A stretch of 64,000 nucleotides of DNA. Origin: Nitrospira sp. GTDB taxonomy: Bacteria; Nitrospirota; Nitrospiria; Nitrospirales; Nitrospiraceae. The notes beneath the pieces are model-generated. The model worked only from the letters and a program-made list of their open reading frames with translations. It did no database searches and had not been told where the DNA came from. Below, in pieces: positions 25,934-34,395 of this stretch. The DNA lies in NCBI GenBank assembly GCA_005239465.1, contig SPAW01000005.1, positions 53,556-117,555 on the forward strand. Direction: 5' to 3'. Numbering within the stretch: position 1 is the stretch's first letter; each line of letters begins with the position of its first letter. The translations under genes were made by a program, and so were the position numbers.

Positions 25934-26224
25934 ATGGCTGAAACACGTTTCGGGTGGGACCCAGACAAAGACGCCGCAAATCTGAAAAAGCATGGGGTGC
26001 CGTTCCATCGAGCCCAATACGCTTTTGCCGATCCTCGACGTGTCATCGCAAGGGATCTCACGCACAGTCAGTCGGAGGATCGTTTCTATTGTTTCGGCGA
26101 AGTTGATGGCGGCATCTTGACGGTACGGTTTGCTTACCGGGCTTCGGTTATTCGAATCATCGGCGCCGGTTATTGGCGCAAAGGAAAGGTAATCTATGAG
26201 AGCGAAAATCAAATACACCGATGA
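25934..26224 (+). CDS. brnT: BrnT-family toxin
   Basis: The product of about 96 residues shows the BrnT core: FGWDPDKDAANLKKHGVPF, then AQYAFADPRRVIARD and SEDRFYCFGEVDGGILTVRF followed by IRIIGAGYWRKGK. BrnT is a RelE-like ribonuclease toxin. ATG 25934 is preferred to TTG 25922. The antitoxin gene overlaps it by 29 bp, as usual for brnTA. Confidence 0.9.
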   Translation: MAETRFGWDPDKDAANLKKHGVPFHRAQYAFADPRRVIARDLTHSQSEDRFYCFGEVDGGILTVRFAYRASVIRIIGAGYWRKGKVIYESENQIHR

Positions 26225-26477
26225 GCCGCTTGGCGAGATTCGCGTTGTCTCAGATTTTCTTCCTTCTCCATCTGAGTTGGCTTTTCGCGAAGAGGGCGTC
26301 AAGGTTACCTTGGCCTTGAGCAAGAAGAGTGTCGAGTTCTTCAAATCCGAAGCATCTCGGCACCATACGCAGTACCAGCGCATGATTCGTCGGCTTCTCG
26401 ATGCGTATGTGGATAGGCAATCTCATACCCTAACTCATCGCGCAGCCCGGATCGCCCGCAAGCGGGCAGTCGGGTAG
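26196..26477 (+). CDS. brnA: BrnA-family antitoxin
   Basis: The 93-residue protein overlaps the 3' end of brnT and shows the same sequence as the orphan copy at 24407-24733 (VVSDFLPSPSELAFREEGVK; LSKKSVEFFKSEASRHHTQY). BrnA proteins bind BrnT with the N-terminal part and DNA with a ribbon-helix-helix. The two copies in this window suggest local duplication and loss of the toxin in the other one. Confidence 0.88.
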   Translation: MRAKIKYTDEPLGEIRVVSDFLPSPSELAFREEGVKVTLALSKKSVEFFKSEASRHHTQYQRMIRRLLDAYVDRQSHTLTHRAARIARKRAVG

Positions 26478-26517
26478 CTTTGGATGGGAATAAGGGGTCT
26501 GACCCCTTTGACCCCTT

Positions 26518-26598
26518 TTGATCGCGTCCGCTCAATTGTTGGACTCCACGATGGAGGGGCCGTCGCTTGAAGGTGAGCGTCGGTGTTGCGAGGCTTAA
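26518..26598 (+). pseudogene. Displaced 3' end of DUF2703 gene
   Basis: Reads LIASAQLLDSTMEGPSLEGE then RRCCEA and TAA. This corresponds to the end of the intact DUF2703 gene (LIASAHLLDPTTETPSHEGE). It is preceded by GGGGTCTGACCCCTTTGACC, a repeat also seen in related form near 25207 and 28090. BrnTA lies between the intact gene and this fragment. Confidence 0.85.
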
Positions 26599-26645
26599 CC
26601 CGCACATCGCGGCTGGTGGTAATAGGGGGTCGTACATTCGCAACA

Positions 26646-26722
26646 TCATGACGGACTAGGAACTCACCGATGCGTTGGCCTACCTCTCTCCTCCGACACG
26701 AAGGTTCGTCGAAGAAGCCATA
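26646..26722 (+). pseudogene. Second, more decayed cytochrome c 3' fragment
   Basis: ATGACGGACTAGGAACTCAC matches the intact ATGACGGATCAAGAACTCAC of the cytochrome at 22576-23106 but has a TAG in frame. A 2-bp shortening in the CTCTCTCC run follows. Similarity continues through GCGTTGGCCTACCTCTCT and ends near the old stop. Confidence 0.75.
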
Positions 26723-27153
26723 GTCGTCGAGCCTGTGTAATAAGCAACTTCAGTAGCGGAGATGGGCTGGCCTGGTGAATCCCCCGTGCTCGCGCAACGC
26801 GCGGCCTCAGAAGGGTGGGGGGGAGGGAGTGGCCAGGTGCCCTTCCAAGAGAGGAAAAACAAGCGAGCTTGGAAGGACTATCCCACTAATAGGACGGTGC
26901 TCGCCTGGGAAAGGGCGCGTCCCGGCCTGCCGGGGTGGGCGGGTGAGAACGAAGCACGCAGTTGTGGATTACCGGAAGCCGTCGCGGTGGGGGAGGGTTA
27001 CGAGCAAGTTTGGGAGGACCATCGATAGCGAATAGTTGGGGACCAAACCAGACCGCCCTCAAATGAAAACAAAGGGGCTTGCCCTCACATTTTGTCGCAA
27101 ATCCCCAGCAAGATGTCCGCCCCGATCTGTCCTCACAGGTGGCGTTCGTCAAC
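26723..27153. other. G-rich intergenic region, no gene supported
   Basis: The stretch is G-rich with runs such as GGGTGGGGGGGAGGGAG near 26815. Open frames here have no recognisable domain, no ribosome site and an odd composition. It separates the decayed cytochrome fragment from the higBA promoter. Confidence 0.5.
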
Positions 27154-27181
27154 TTGAAAGTATATCGAACACCGATATACA
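27154..27181 (+). promoter_or_regulatory. higBA promoter with overlapping operator palindrome
   Basis: TTGAAA at 27154-27159 and TATACA at 27176-27181 are separated by 16 bp. GTATATCG-AACAC-CGATATAC at 27160-27180 is an 8-bp-arm palindrome lying between and over these boxes, placed as expected for HigA autorepression. The toxin ATG is only 8 bp further on, so the transcript would be nearly leaderless. Confidence 0.7.
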
Positions 27182-27189
27182 ATCACCGC

Positions 27190-27465
27190 ATGATCAAGAG
27201 CTTCCGGTGCGCCGAAACCGAAAGGCTGTTCAACGGCGAGCGGGTGCAGCGGTTCCGGAACATCGAATCGGTGGCGCGTCGTAAGCTGGAAATGGTCGCG
27301 GCTGCCAAGAGGCTGGATGATCTGCGAAGTCCGCCAGGCAATCGATTGGAAGCTCTGAAAGGCGACCGCACCGGGCAGCACAGCATCCGCGTGAACGATC
27401 AGTTCCGGGTGTGCTTTCGCTGGAATGAAGGCGCGGAGAATGTTGAGATCGTAGACTATCACTGA
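27190..27465 (+). CDS. higB: HigB toxin (RelE/ParE superfamily)
   Basis: The 91-residue protein starts MIKSFRCAETERLFNGE and has RKLEMVAAAKRLDDL, PPGNRLEALKGDR and QHSIRVNDQFRVCFRW, matching HigB ribonuclease toxins. ATG 27190 is chosen because it matches homologue starts and follows the promoter closely. The antitoxin follows after 12 bp with a GAAGGAG ribosome site. Confidence 0.93.
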   Translation: MIKSFRCAETERLFNGERVQRFRNIESVARRKLEMVAAAKRLDDLRSPPGNRLEALKGDRTGQHSIRVNDQFRVCFRWNEGAENVEIVDYH

Positions 27466-27477
27466 AGGAGAAGTACC

Positions 27478-27783
27478 ATGCGTAAGAAACTGCTGCCACC
27501 TATCCACCCAGGTGAAATCCTCCGCGAAGAGTTCATGAAGCCGCTGGGTTTGTCCGCGAACGCGCTTGCGCGACGTCTTGGCGTGACGACCGCACGTGTC
27601 AACGAGATCGCTAACGAGCGGCGCGGCATCACTGCAGACACAGCGTTGCGGCTAGCGCGCTGCCTTTCCACGACGCCGGAATTCTGGATGAATCTTCAGC
27701 AGCGGTATGAGTTGGAAGCTGCCCGCCGGGAAATTGGCGTGGCGGTGGAACGTGAGGTCGTAGCACTTGATTTGGCGGGGTAG
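27478..27783 (+). CDS. higA: HigA antitoxin
   Basis: The 101-residue protein has the HigA/VapI start IHPGEILREEFMKPLGLSAN and a helix-turn-helix ALARRLGVTTARVNEIANER. The C-terminal half has LSTTPEFWMNLQQRYELE. It neutralises HigB and is expected to bind the palindrome at 27160-27180. Confidence 0.94.
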   Translation: MRKKLLPPIHPGEILREEFMKPLGLSANALARRLGVTTARVNEIANERRGITADTALRLARCLSTTPEFWMNLQQRYELEAARREIGVAVEREVVALDLAG

Positions 27784-28151
27784 AACGTTCTTGTCGTTTA
27801 TGTCTGGGTGGGATAAGGGGTTTGACCCACTCTTGTCCAAAATAACTTTTCCGATATTGGATCTTGGACAGCATCAGATCGGAACGCCTGGTCTCTATGG
27901 GATTGCTGGAGGCCCCAAATGGCTTCGGAAGCCATGAATTCACGCCCTCGCGACAGCGCGCTATCTTAGGCGGCAGCTCAGCCTGGATCTTGGACAGCAT
28001 CTGCACGGCTTGGAGACCTCGATTCACAACCAGAAAAAGTCACCTCGGATTCAATGGGTTACAGGCAAGAAGACACTGGTTAAATCCTGTCTCGGACAGC
28101 AGTGGGTTTGACCCCTTGAATTCCCGTAAGTTGGGTTTAGGCCAGTAAGAC
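27784..28151. other. Intergenic debris with short direct repeats
   Basis: GGATCTTGGACAGCATC occurs twice (about 27858 and 27986). Variants of a GGGGTTTGACCCAC / GGGTTTGACCCCTT motif occur near 27816 and 28090 and resemble those near 25207 and 26495. No coding frame is convincing. The composition suggests remnants of earlier insertions. Confidence 0.5.
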
Positions 28152-28853
28152 ATGGGAAATTCGACAGCCAAACTAACTGAAGACAACCAGGGCTACTGGG
28201 ACCGTATCAAACGCGCAAGATCATGGGTTGATCGGGCGCGTGCGCTGGAGTCCGAGGATATCCAGACCAACGGAGGTACTAATTGCCAAGAACTCTTTAT
28301 CATTTACTGGATCGCGTTCAACGCAATGTACGGACGCATAAACGAAAGGGACCGCGGACGATACCTCCGCCCGGGCGATGACGATGCGCGATGGTTCCTC
28401 CGCAGGATGTGCGACCTCGACACTGGAGTAGGTCGGATCCATTCTGGGCTCACCGCTCTCCGCAAAGAAGGGCATGCACTCTTGAAATCGATATACCTGT
28501 CCGAGGCCTACTGGCGGGAGGGCTGCAGCCCCAAACTCAAGCGGGATCTGGAGGAAAAGACGACTGCGGTCGAGCAGGCTTTAGACGCCGGCGACATCCA
28601 CCCCTACGTGACTGCCCTGCTTTGGGAACGCATTCGAATTCTCCGCAACCAAATCTTCCACGGATGCTCAACGAACCGCGACAGTCTCAACAAGGATGCC
28701 CTCGATTCGGCTCTCCGAGTGCTTGGCATGCTCATTCCCTTGTTCATCGAGACCATGGAAAACCGAGTTGACAAAGAGACTGATTGGCCTCGCATTCCGT
28801 TTCCTCGCCGTGGGTCGCCACAGCACCCTAAGGCGCGAGATAGTCGCGAGTGA
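28152..28853 (+). CDS. HEPN-like domain protein (candidate RNase effector)
   Basis: The 233-residue protein has an all-helical pattern with FIIYWIAFNAMYG near residues 49-61, a motif typical of HEPN proteins of the ApeA-like/W-AFN type. RNQIFH at residues 165-170 follows, fitting the HEPN catalytic RxxxxH consensus. HEPN proteins with this motif are often metal-independent RNases in toxin and phage-defence systems. The next gene starts inside its stop codon (4-bp overlap), so the two make one unit. It lies right after higBA in an accessory island. RNase activity is inferred from the motif only. Confidence 0.65.
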   Translation: MGNSTAKLTEDNQGYWDRIKRARSWVDRARALESEDIQTNGGTNCQELFIIYWIAFNAMYGRINERDRGRYLRPGDDDARWFLRRMCDLDTGVGRIHSGLTALRKEGHALLKSIYLSEAYWREGCSPKLKRDLEEKTTAVEQALDAGDIHPYVTALLWERIRILRNQIFHGCSTNRDSLNKDALDSALRVLGMLIPLFIETMENRVDKETDWPRIPFPRRGSPQHPKARDSRE

Positions 28854-29554
28854 TGTTGGAACATCAACTGCAGATCTGGATCGCGTCAAAGGAGCGCATC
28901 GCGGCATGCCGTGAGTGCATTGACCGCTGGCCGTCTCGCGTCGAGCTCCCACTCCTTGCTAACGAAATCCCGGACCCGTGCCGTGACATCAGCATCTTGT
29001 TTGTTGGTGTCGCGCCGCCTCCAATCGGGAGGGAAGATGACGACGCGGGCCAATTCTATTCGAATCCAGGCGATCGCTTGCGTCTCGGCCTCTTTCATGT
29101 TCTCGATCACCTGTTTGAATCCAACCTCACTAGGCAGAACCGAGTGAGCTGTGACGCCGGCACTGCCGCGTTCCTTGATGCCGGCTTCTTCTTCGTTCAC
29201 TCGGCAAAGGTTCGTCCCTGTGGTGGAAGATTGGCTCCAGACCGGGAGATCATGCGGTTCTGTGCCAAACAGCACCTCGCGCAGGAAATTCCTATGCTGC
29301 GCCCTAAGGCCATTTGCTTTCTCGGAGCCACGAACGCAGCACCCGCTGCGAATGCCGTATTCCAGCACCGCATAGGGGAATTGCCAGAGCAGGTCGAGAT
29401 CCCCGGCGGAAGCGGGATCAATGGCTGGCGCGGTTGGGTCGCGGTAACGGTTCAGCCTGTGCGTGGCACAAAGGAAGGCAGTAACCGTGACAGGGCGGCC
29501 AGGGTGATAGATCGGCTATGGCATCTCATCGTGGACATGAGACAGCAATCGTAG
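28850..29554 (+). CDS. Divergent uracil-DNA glycosylase-like superfamily protein
   Basis: The 234-residue protein has a UDG-like arrangement: ISILFVGVAPPP (residues 47-58, first active-site loop region), a polar loop, RLRLGLFHVLDHLF, then GFFFVHSAKVRP (112-123), C138 and LAQEIPMLRPKAICFLGA (143-160). In family 4/5 UDGs these correspond to GEAPG, the N-x-x-K-C-R-P strand, the cluster Cys, and the LG-A strand. The later HPS-type motif appears as VTVQPVRG (199-206), with Gln in place of His, so classic uracil excision is doubtful. GTG 28850 overlaps the HEPN stop; ATG 28853 is also possible. It may act as a nucleic-acid or nucleotide sensor for the HEPN partner, which is inference. Confidence 0.5.
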   Translation: MMLEHQLQIWIASKERIAACRECIDRWPSRVELPLLANEIPDPCRDISILFVGVAPPPIGREDDDAGQFYSNPGDRLRLGLFHVLDHLFESNLTRQNRVSCDAGTAAFLDAGFFFVHSAKVRPCGGRLAPDREIMRFCAKQHLAQEIPMLRPKAICFLGATNAAPAANAVFQHRIGELPEQVEIPGGSGINGWRGWVAVTVQPVRGTKEGSNRDRAARVIDRLWHLIVDMRQQS

Positions 29555-29721
29555 TTTATGACAACTCGATTCTGCGGAGGCTGAAGATCAATTTTGCACT
29601 ACAAAGCAAAGGCCCTGCCGCAGAAGAGCCTAACCATGCTGTGCAGCGGACCAGCTACTCGATGGGGCTCGCATCCGGCAAATGACCGCCAACGTTAAGC
29701 CACTCGCCTGGTAGCCTATGA

Positions 29722-31905
29722 CTAAGCTGTCCTAGACCGCGGTGAAGGCCCACTCGGTTCAACAAGGATTCTGGCGTCCACGATCCGGCAGCCTTGTCCT
29801 TCTGGCAGCGCAAAGATCGGGTTCAGGTCGAGTTCGCTGATTTCGGGGATTTCTTCCACTAGGCGCGATACCCGCAGCAGGACTTCTTCAATCGCGTCCA
29901 CGTCGGCGGGCAGCTGGCCTCGGTAGCCCTGCAGCAACCGATAGCCTTTGATCTCCCGTACCATCTCGCTTGCATCGCGGTCGGTGAGGGGAGTGATGCG
30001 GAACTGCACATCGCCTAGAATTTCGACGTGGATGCCGCCCAGGCCGAAGGCGATCAAGGGGCCGAAGAGTGGATCGCGGGTCATGCCGGCCATCACTTCC
30101 ACCCCGCCTGACTGCATCGGCTGCACGAGCACCCCTTCCATCGCATCCACCTTGCGATCCTGCGCGAGTCTGGACCGAATCGCTTCGAACGCATCGCGCA
30201 CGGCTTGCTCATCGGCCAGATTCAAACGCACCGCGCCCATCTCGGTCTTGTGGAGGATCTGATGCGAAGCGAGTTTCAATGCCACAGGAAAGCCCATCTT
30301 GCCCACCAGTTGCACCGCATCATCTGCGTTGGCTGCCACTGCTCCTTGGACAAGCGGCAACTTCATCGCGGCGAGAAGGTCATGGGTCTTTTCTGTGGTG
30401 AGCCAGCCCGATCCGCGCTCCGACAAGGCCTTGGCGCAAATCGACTTGGCCTTCGGTAGATCGACGTCAGTGTAGCTTGGTACCTGCGCGATCGGTTGAC
30501 GCCGCCAGGCTTCATAGGTCACGGCACGGCTGATAATAAAGGCAGGAATTTCAGGATGTGAGTAGGTGGGAATGATTTCTTTCTCGACCGTAAACGATCG
30601 CTCCAGGTCTCCTTCTGCCATCCAGCAGATGTAGACGGGTTTGCTCCGTCCGATGGCTTGTCGTGCCGCACGGATTCCCCGGATGATCCCAACCGCAACA
30701 GGAGGATTGTCCTCCGCGTTGACCGACACGTGCACGATAATGAGGACGTCGATCTCGTCCGCCTTGAGCATAGTCTCGACGGCTCGCGCATGTTGCTCTT
30801 CTGTTGCGAAGCCGATCACATCGACTGGATTTCTTAGTGCTGCTGTGCGAGGCAGAAAGGCCGCGAGCGCGGATTGTGTTCGCCCTGAGAGGTCCGGCAC
30901 GGTCAGCCTTGCCGCTACGCAGCTGTCGGCGCACAGCACTCCGGGACCGCCGGAATTCGTCAGGATGCCGACGCGGTGGCCGGCAGGGAGTCGTTGACTC
31001 GACAGGCCCGTGGCCAACGCCAAGAAGTCTTCGAGCGTCTTCGCACGGACCACGCCACACTGTTTGAACAAGGCGTCAACCGCCGTCTCGTTCGTCGCCA
31101 CCGCAGCCGTGTGTGATCCAGCAGCAGATTGTCCAGCCGATGACCGGCCTGCTTTCAATACGACGACAGGTTTCTTTCTTCCCACTCGCTCGGCGATCTG
31201 TCTGAATCGCTGAGGATCGACGATGGTTTCGAGATAGAGGAGAATCACGTCGGTGGCCTGGTCCTGCTCCCAGTATTCCAGCAGATCGTTGACGGACACG
31301 TCTGCATGGTTGCCGACGCTGACGAAGCTGGAGAGACCGAGATTCAATCGGCGGGCTGCCATCACGACGGCGAGCCCAAGGCCGCCGCTTTCAGAGGCAA
31401 GGGCCACTCGACCGGCCGGAGGAAAGATCGGAGTAAAGGTGGCGTTCAGACGCACTTCGGGATCGAGATTCATCAGCCCGAAGCAATTCGGCCCGATGAG
31501 GCGAATCCCATGCTGACGGACTTTTTCTCGCAGATGCTGTTCGAGCGAGGTTCCAGATCCACCCGTTTCGGCAAAACCAGCCGTAATGAGGATGGTCGCA
31601 GGGACCTGCTTCGCTGCACAGTCGTCGATGACACCGAGGACTGCGTTCGGCGGCACCGCGATGATCGCAAGATCGACGGGGCCGGGGACGGCGGCTAGGG
31701 AGGGAATGACTCGGAGTCCTGCAATCTCGGTTGCATGCGGGTTGATAGGGAAGATCGCGCCGACAAAGCGGCTCCCTTGCAGGGCCTCCACGATTCGATA
31801 GCCGATGCTCTGTGGATCGCGTGACGCGCCGATGACGGCGACGGTCCGGGGATGAAAAAACGGTTTCAGCGACTCGACTGTGGAACGGTGGGGGGATTGA
31901 GGCAT
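29722..31905 (-). CDS. Acyl-CoA synthetase (NDP-forming), acetate-CoA ligase type
   Basis: The product of about 727 residues has a CoA-binding Rossmann domain (FFHPRTVAVIGASRDPQSIG), a succinyl-CoA-ligase-like domain with the phospho-His motif AAGSHTAAVAT, and a C-terminal ATP-grasp domain (LPLVQGAVAANADDAVQLVG; FPVALKLASHQILHKTEMGA). Such fused enzymes interconvert acyl-CoA and acid with ADP + phosphate and ATP. Some bacterial relatives carry an acetyltransferase domain, absent here. GTG 31950 is possible but would overlap the upstream gene; ATG 31905 matches homologues. Confidence 0.9.
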   Translation of the reverse strand: MPQSPHRSTVESLKPFFHPRTVAVIGASRDPQSIGYRIVEALQGSRFVGAIFPINPHATEIAGLRVIPSLAAVPGPVDLAIIAVPPNAVLGVIDDCAAKQVPATILITAGFAETGGSGTSLEQHLREKVRQHGIRLIGPNCFGLMNLDPEVRLNATFTPIFPPAGRVALASESGGLGLAVVMAARRLNLGLSSFVSVGNHADVSVNDLLEYWEQDQATDVILLYLETIVDPQRFRQIAERVGRKKPVVVLKAGRSSAGQSAAGSHTAAVATNETAVDALFKQCGVVRAKTLEDFLALATGLSSQRLPAGHRVGILTNSGGPGVLCADSCVAARLTVPDLSGRTQSALAAFLPRTAALRNPVDVIGFATEEQHARAVETMLKADEIDVLIIVHVSVNAEDNPPVAVGIIRGIRAARQAIGRSKPVYICWMAEGDLERSFTVEKEIIPTYSHPEIPAFIISRAVTYEAWRRQPIAQVPSYTDVDLPKAKSICAKALSERGSGWLTTEKTHDLLAAMKLPLVQGAVAANADDAVQLVGKMGFPVALKLASHQILHKTEMGAVRLNLADEQAVRDAFEAIRSRLAQDRKVDAMEGVLVQPMQSGGVEVMAGMTRDPLFGPLIAFGLGGIHVEILGDVQFRITPLTDRDASEMVREIKGYRLLQGYRGQLPADVDAIEEVLLRVSRLVEEIPEISELDLNPIFALPEGQGCRIVDARILVEPSGPSPRSRTA

Positions 31906-31937
31906 GGCTAAATGGACTGTTCCTCTCTGCGCAGGAA

Positions 31938-33092
31938 TCAGATAAGCCACTTGGGTTGAAGAAGCAAGACGGCTCCCAAACCGGCCATCACGACACCGCT
32001 GGTTAACTTCAGCCAGCGTCCTGCACGCTCCTGCATTTTCGCGCGACTCAGCGTGACCACCGCAATCGTGACCATGAGGCTGTCATCGAAGATATAGGCC
32101 ATGTTGTAGAGGCCTAGATATCCATAGTATTTCCAGGCTGACATCCGGTGGAGGGTCAGAATCTGCGTGTAGAGCGCCGGGAACCCTGCGGTGCAGAGCA
32201 GCTCGATGATGTTCACCAGTGCGGCTAGGATGACGATGCCCGCCAAGGCGCTGCCGAGATGTTCGGCTTGAAGTATGCCTCGGACGCGGGCGTAGAGTCC
32301 CGGCTTGGCGGACTCGGGAATGCTCAGCGAGATGCCGCGATGTAGGGCAAAGAAGTCCTTGACGTTGACGGCTCCTACGAAGAGGGCGATGCCGCCGAGA
32401 CCGATCTGAACTGCGCGCGAGAGACCGATCAAGAGAAACATATTCAGCCAGGCCGCCATGAAGGCAAAATACACCAAGCCGCTGACGAGGACGAACGTTC
32501 CGGCGATGAGGGCCATCTTCCGCCGATCTTGAAGATTGACGAGCAGCGACAACAGAAAGAGCAGCACCCACATCGCGCAGGGATTGAATCCATCCAGCAG
32601 CCCGATGACGATGGTGAACAGCGGAAGGCCGAGGTCCCTGACGCGAAGCTCACCGAACCAGGTCGTCTTGATACTCTCAGCTGCGGGAGACGCTGCATCG
32701 CCTTGTACGTGCTGGTCGAGCTGGGCGCGAATCTCCGCTCCGGTCGTATCGGCTGAGAGGAATCCAATAATCAGCTCTGTACCGATGAGGAAGGTGGGAA
32801 CGCCGAGGCTGGTCATGCCTCGGTCAGCGGCCATTGTCGCGAGCCGCTGCCGCGCGGCTGAGTTCTCAGCGATGTCGTAGACGGCGATCTGAAGCGATGG
32901 CCGCTCACGCCGAAGTTCATCGAGAAAGATCTTTGCGGCTTCGCAATGGGGACAGCCGGCGCGAACGAAGACCTCAAGATCCGGAAGGGGCGTACTGGAA
33001 AGGGCGCTGGCCTCCCCGGCCATCACGAGAAGGAAGATAAACGTGCCCAGCCCTCTGACAATTCCCTGCAGCCCTGTGTGCTGAAGGGACAC
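31938..33092 (-). CDS. Thioredoxin-like domain fused to DsbD/CcdA-like membrane protein
   Basis: The 384-residue protein has a signal/membrane segment, then a glutaredoxin-like domain with CPHC (residues about 48-51) and the cis-Pro loop SLGVPTFLIG. Residues about 160-380 form six or more membrane helices with FNPCAMWVLLFLLSLL and a second Cys in IELLCTAGFPALY, the two Cys positions used by CcdA/DsbD to carry electrons across the membrane. It probably moves reducing power to the periplasm, for example for cytochrome c maturation. The gene downstream starts around its stop, and a cytochrome c gene lies 10 bp upstream. Confidence 0.87.
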   Translation of the reverse strand: MSLQHTGLQGIVRGLGTFIFLLVMAGEASALSSTPLPDLEVFVRAGCPHCEAAKIFLDELRRERPSLQIAVYDIAENSAARQRLATMAADRGMTSLGVPTFLIGTELIIGFLSADTTGAEIRAQLDQHVQGDAASPAAESIKTTWFGELRVRDLGLPLFTIVIGLLDGFNPCAMWVLLFLLSLLVNLQDRRKMALIAGTFVLVSGLVYFAFMAAWLNMFLLIGLSRAVQIGLGGIALFVGAVNVKDFFALHRGISLSIPESAKPGLYARVRGILQAEHLGSALAGIVILAALVNIIELLCTAGFPALYTQILTLHRMSAWKYYGYLGLYNMAYIFDDSLMVTIAVVTLSRAKMQERAGRWLKLTSGVVMAGLGAVLLLQPKWLI

Positions 33093-33102
33093 GTCCTTGG
33101 TT

Positions 33103-33465
33103 CTAGCTCACGACGTCAAGTGGTGCTATCGTTCTGATGTAGGACAGCACATCCAGCATTTGCTGATCCGTCAGCTTGCCGCGAAAGCTATGCATCGGGC
33201 TGAATAGTACGCCGTTCGAGATCGCGATCAAGAGTTCCCAATCGGTTTTTGAGCGAGACATGAGCGACTGAAGATTGGCCGGCCGTACGATCAAATCTTG
33301 GCTATCCGGACCGTTCCCGTCCAATTTGTTCCCATGACAACGGAGGCAGTTCTTTTCATACACGGCTTGCCCTTCCCTGGGATTCCCGCGGGCGGTCTGC
33401 CCGGCGGCCCAGGAACTTCCCAACACGACCAAGCAGATCGCACTGATCACGCTCAGGACTTTCAT
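33103..33465 (-). CDS. Monohaem cytochrome c
   Basis: The product of about 120 residues has a signal peptide (VLSVISAICLVVLGSSWAAG), haem motif CLRCHGNKLDGNGP and distal Met in FSPMHSFRGKLTDQ. ATG 33465 is chosen because AGGAGA lies nine bases upstream. It lies just before the Trx/DsbD-like gene in the same direction, which fits a role of that protein in haem-thiol reduction. Confidence 0.9.
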   Translation of the reverse strand: MKVLSVISAICLVVLGSSWAAGQTARGNPREGQAVYEKNCLRCHGNKLDGNGPDSQDLIVRPANLQSLMSRSKTDWELLIAISNGVLFSPMHSFRGKLTDQQMLDVLSYIRTIAPLDVVS

Positions 33466-33513
33466 GTTGCCAATGTCTCCTTGGTTGGTGGCGTGAGGCA
33501 TACAGTCCTGTTC

Positions 33514-34371
33514 TCAACGGACAACGAGGACAGGGGTATTGGCTCGATGGACAATACCGTGAGACACGCTGCCCAGCAGAAACCGATCGAATCCCTTCCG
33601 CCCGTGAGAACTGACCACGATGAGGTCGTGGCTATTGCCCGCTTCGCACACGGTCGTGACTGGATCGCCCATGCGGACATCGGTGGTGACGGTGAACTGC
33701 GGGCCGGCTAACGCCCGAGCCGCGTCCTGCACGACCTGCTGAGCCTGCCGTTTGTGTTCTTCAGACCAACTTTGAAAGCCCACCATCAAATTGGGCTCGA
33801 CCATTGCGAGCGAGGGGACGACCGACAGAATCGTGACGGACACGGGGTTTCTGAAGGGATGTGCCGTCAACCAGGCTTGCAGGCGGATCCCATCCTCGCG
33901 GCCTTCCAAGGCCAAGAGCACACGCTTCACCGGTCGTGCTTTCCCTTTCACGATCAGCGTTGAGCAATTTGCATGAAGCAAAACATGATGTGAGACGCTG
34001 CCGACAAGCATTTCCGTGAGACGGGAGCGATCATGCGTGCCGACGACGATGAGGTCGGCCTTCGTGGATTTCGTGGCGTCCAGGATATAGGAGGCTGCGT
34101 GATGGACTTCGCACCTGGACTGGACGGAGGGAATGTCTGCAGGTAACAGGGTGCGACAACGCTCCACCACCTCGCGGCCGGCTTCCTCCATCGCATGGCG
34201 AAATTCGTCGTATCCCTGCAGGTTGGCCGCCTCGGCCACCATGGGAGACTGGAACATGCCCAGGTCCACGCCGTGGACCAACGTCACCTCATCGGGCCGA
34301 TAGAGCAGCCCGACTTGTTCGACTGCGGCAAAGGCTTCATCCGACCAATCGACGCCGATGACGATTCTCAT
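33514..34371 (-). CDS. Universal stress protein, tandem UspA domains
   Basis: The product of about 285 residues has two UspA domains. The first starts MRIVIGVDWSDEAFAA and ends with the nucleotide-loop pattern VVGTHDRSRLTEMLVGSVSH. The second ends VVSSHGRKGFDRFLLGSVSH. Both keep the G-2x-G-9x-G(S/T)-like ATP loop. GAGGAGG seven bases upstream supports ATG 34371. It heads a run of stress-type genes and is one of two tandem-USP genes in the window (the other is 39317-40282). Confidence 0.93.
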   Translation of the reverse strand: MRIVIGVDWSDEAFAAVEQVGLLYRPDEVTLVHGVDLGMFQSPMVAEAANLQGYDEFRHAMEEAGREVVERCRTLLPADIPSVQSRCEVHHAASYILDATKSTKADLIVVGTHDRSRLTEMLVGSVSHHVLLHANCSTLIVKGKARPVKRVLLALEGREDGIRLQAWLTAHPFRNPVSVTILSVVPSLAMVEPNLMVGFQSWSEEHKRQAQQVVQDAARALAGPQFTVTTDVRMGDPVTTVCEAGNSHDLIVVSSHGRKGFDRFLLGSVSHGIVHRANTPVLVVR

Positions 34372-34395
34372 TCTAGGGCCTCCTCGATCCAATCG

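Noticed and set aside
26762..27028. Plus-strand frame in the G-rich gap after the cytochrome fragment
   Set aside because: Low-complexity Trp/Gly/Glu composition, no ribosome site and no recognisable domain.
23659..29554. Integrative element with its own integrase
   Set aside because: No tyrosine or serine recombinase, transposase or att-flanked tRNA could be found in or around the island.
28850..29554. Assignment as an active uracil-DNA glycosylase
   Set aside because: The late His motif is replaced by Gln and the first loop differs from GEAPG, so only a superfamily-level similarity is claimed.
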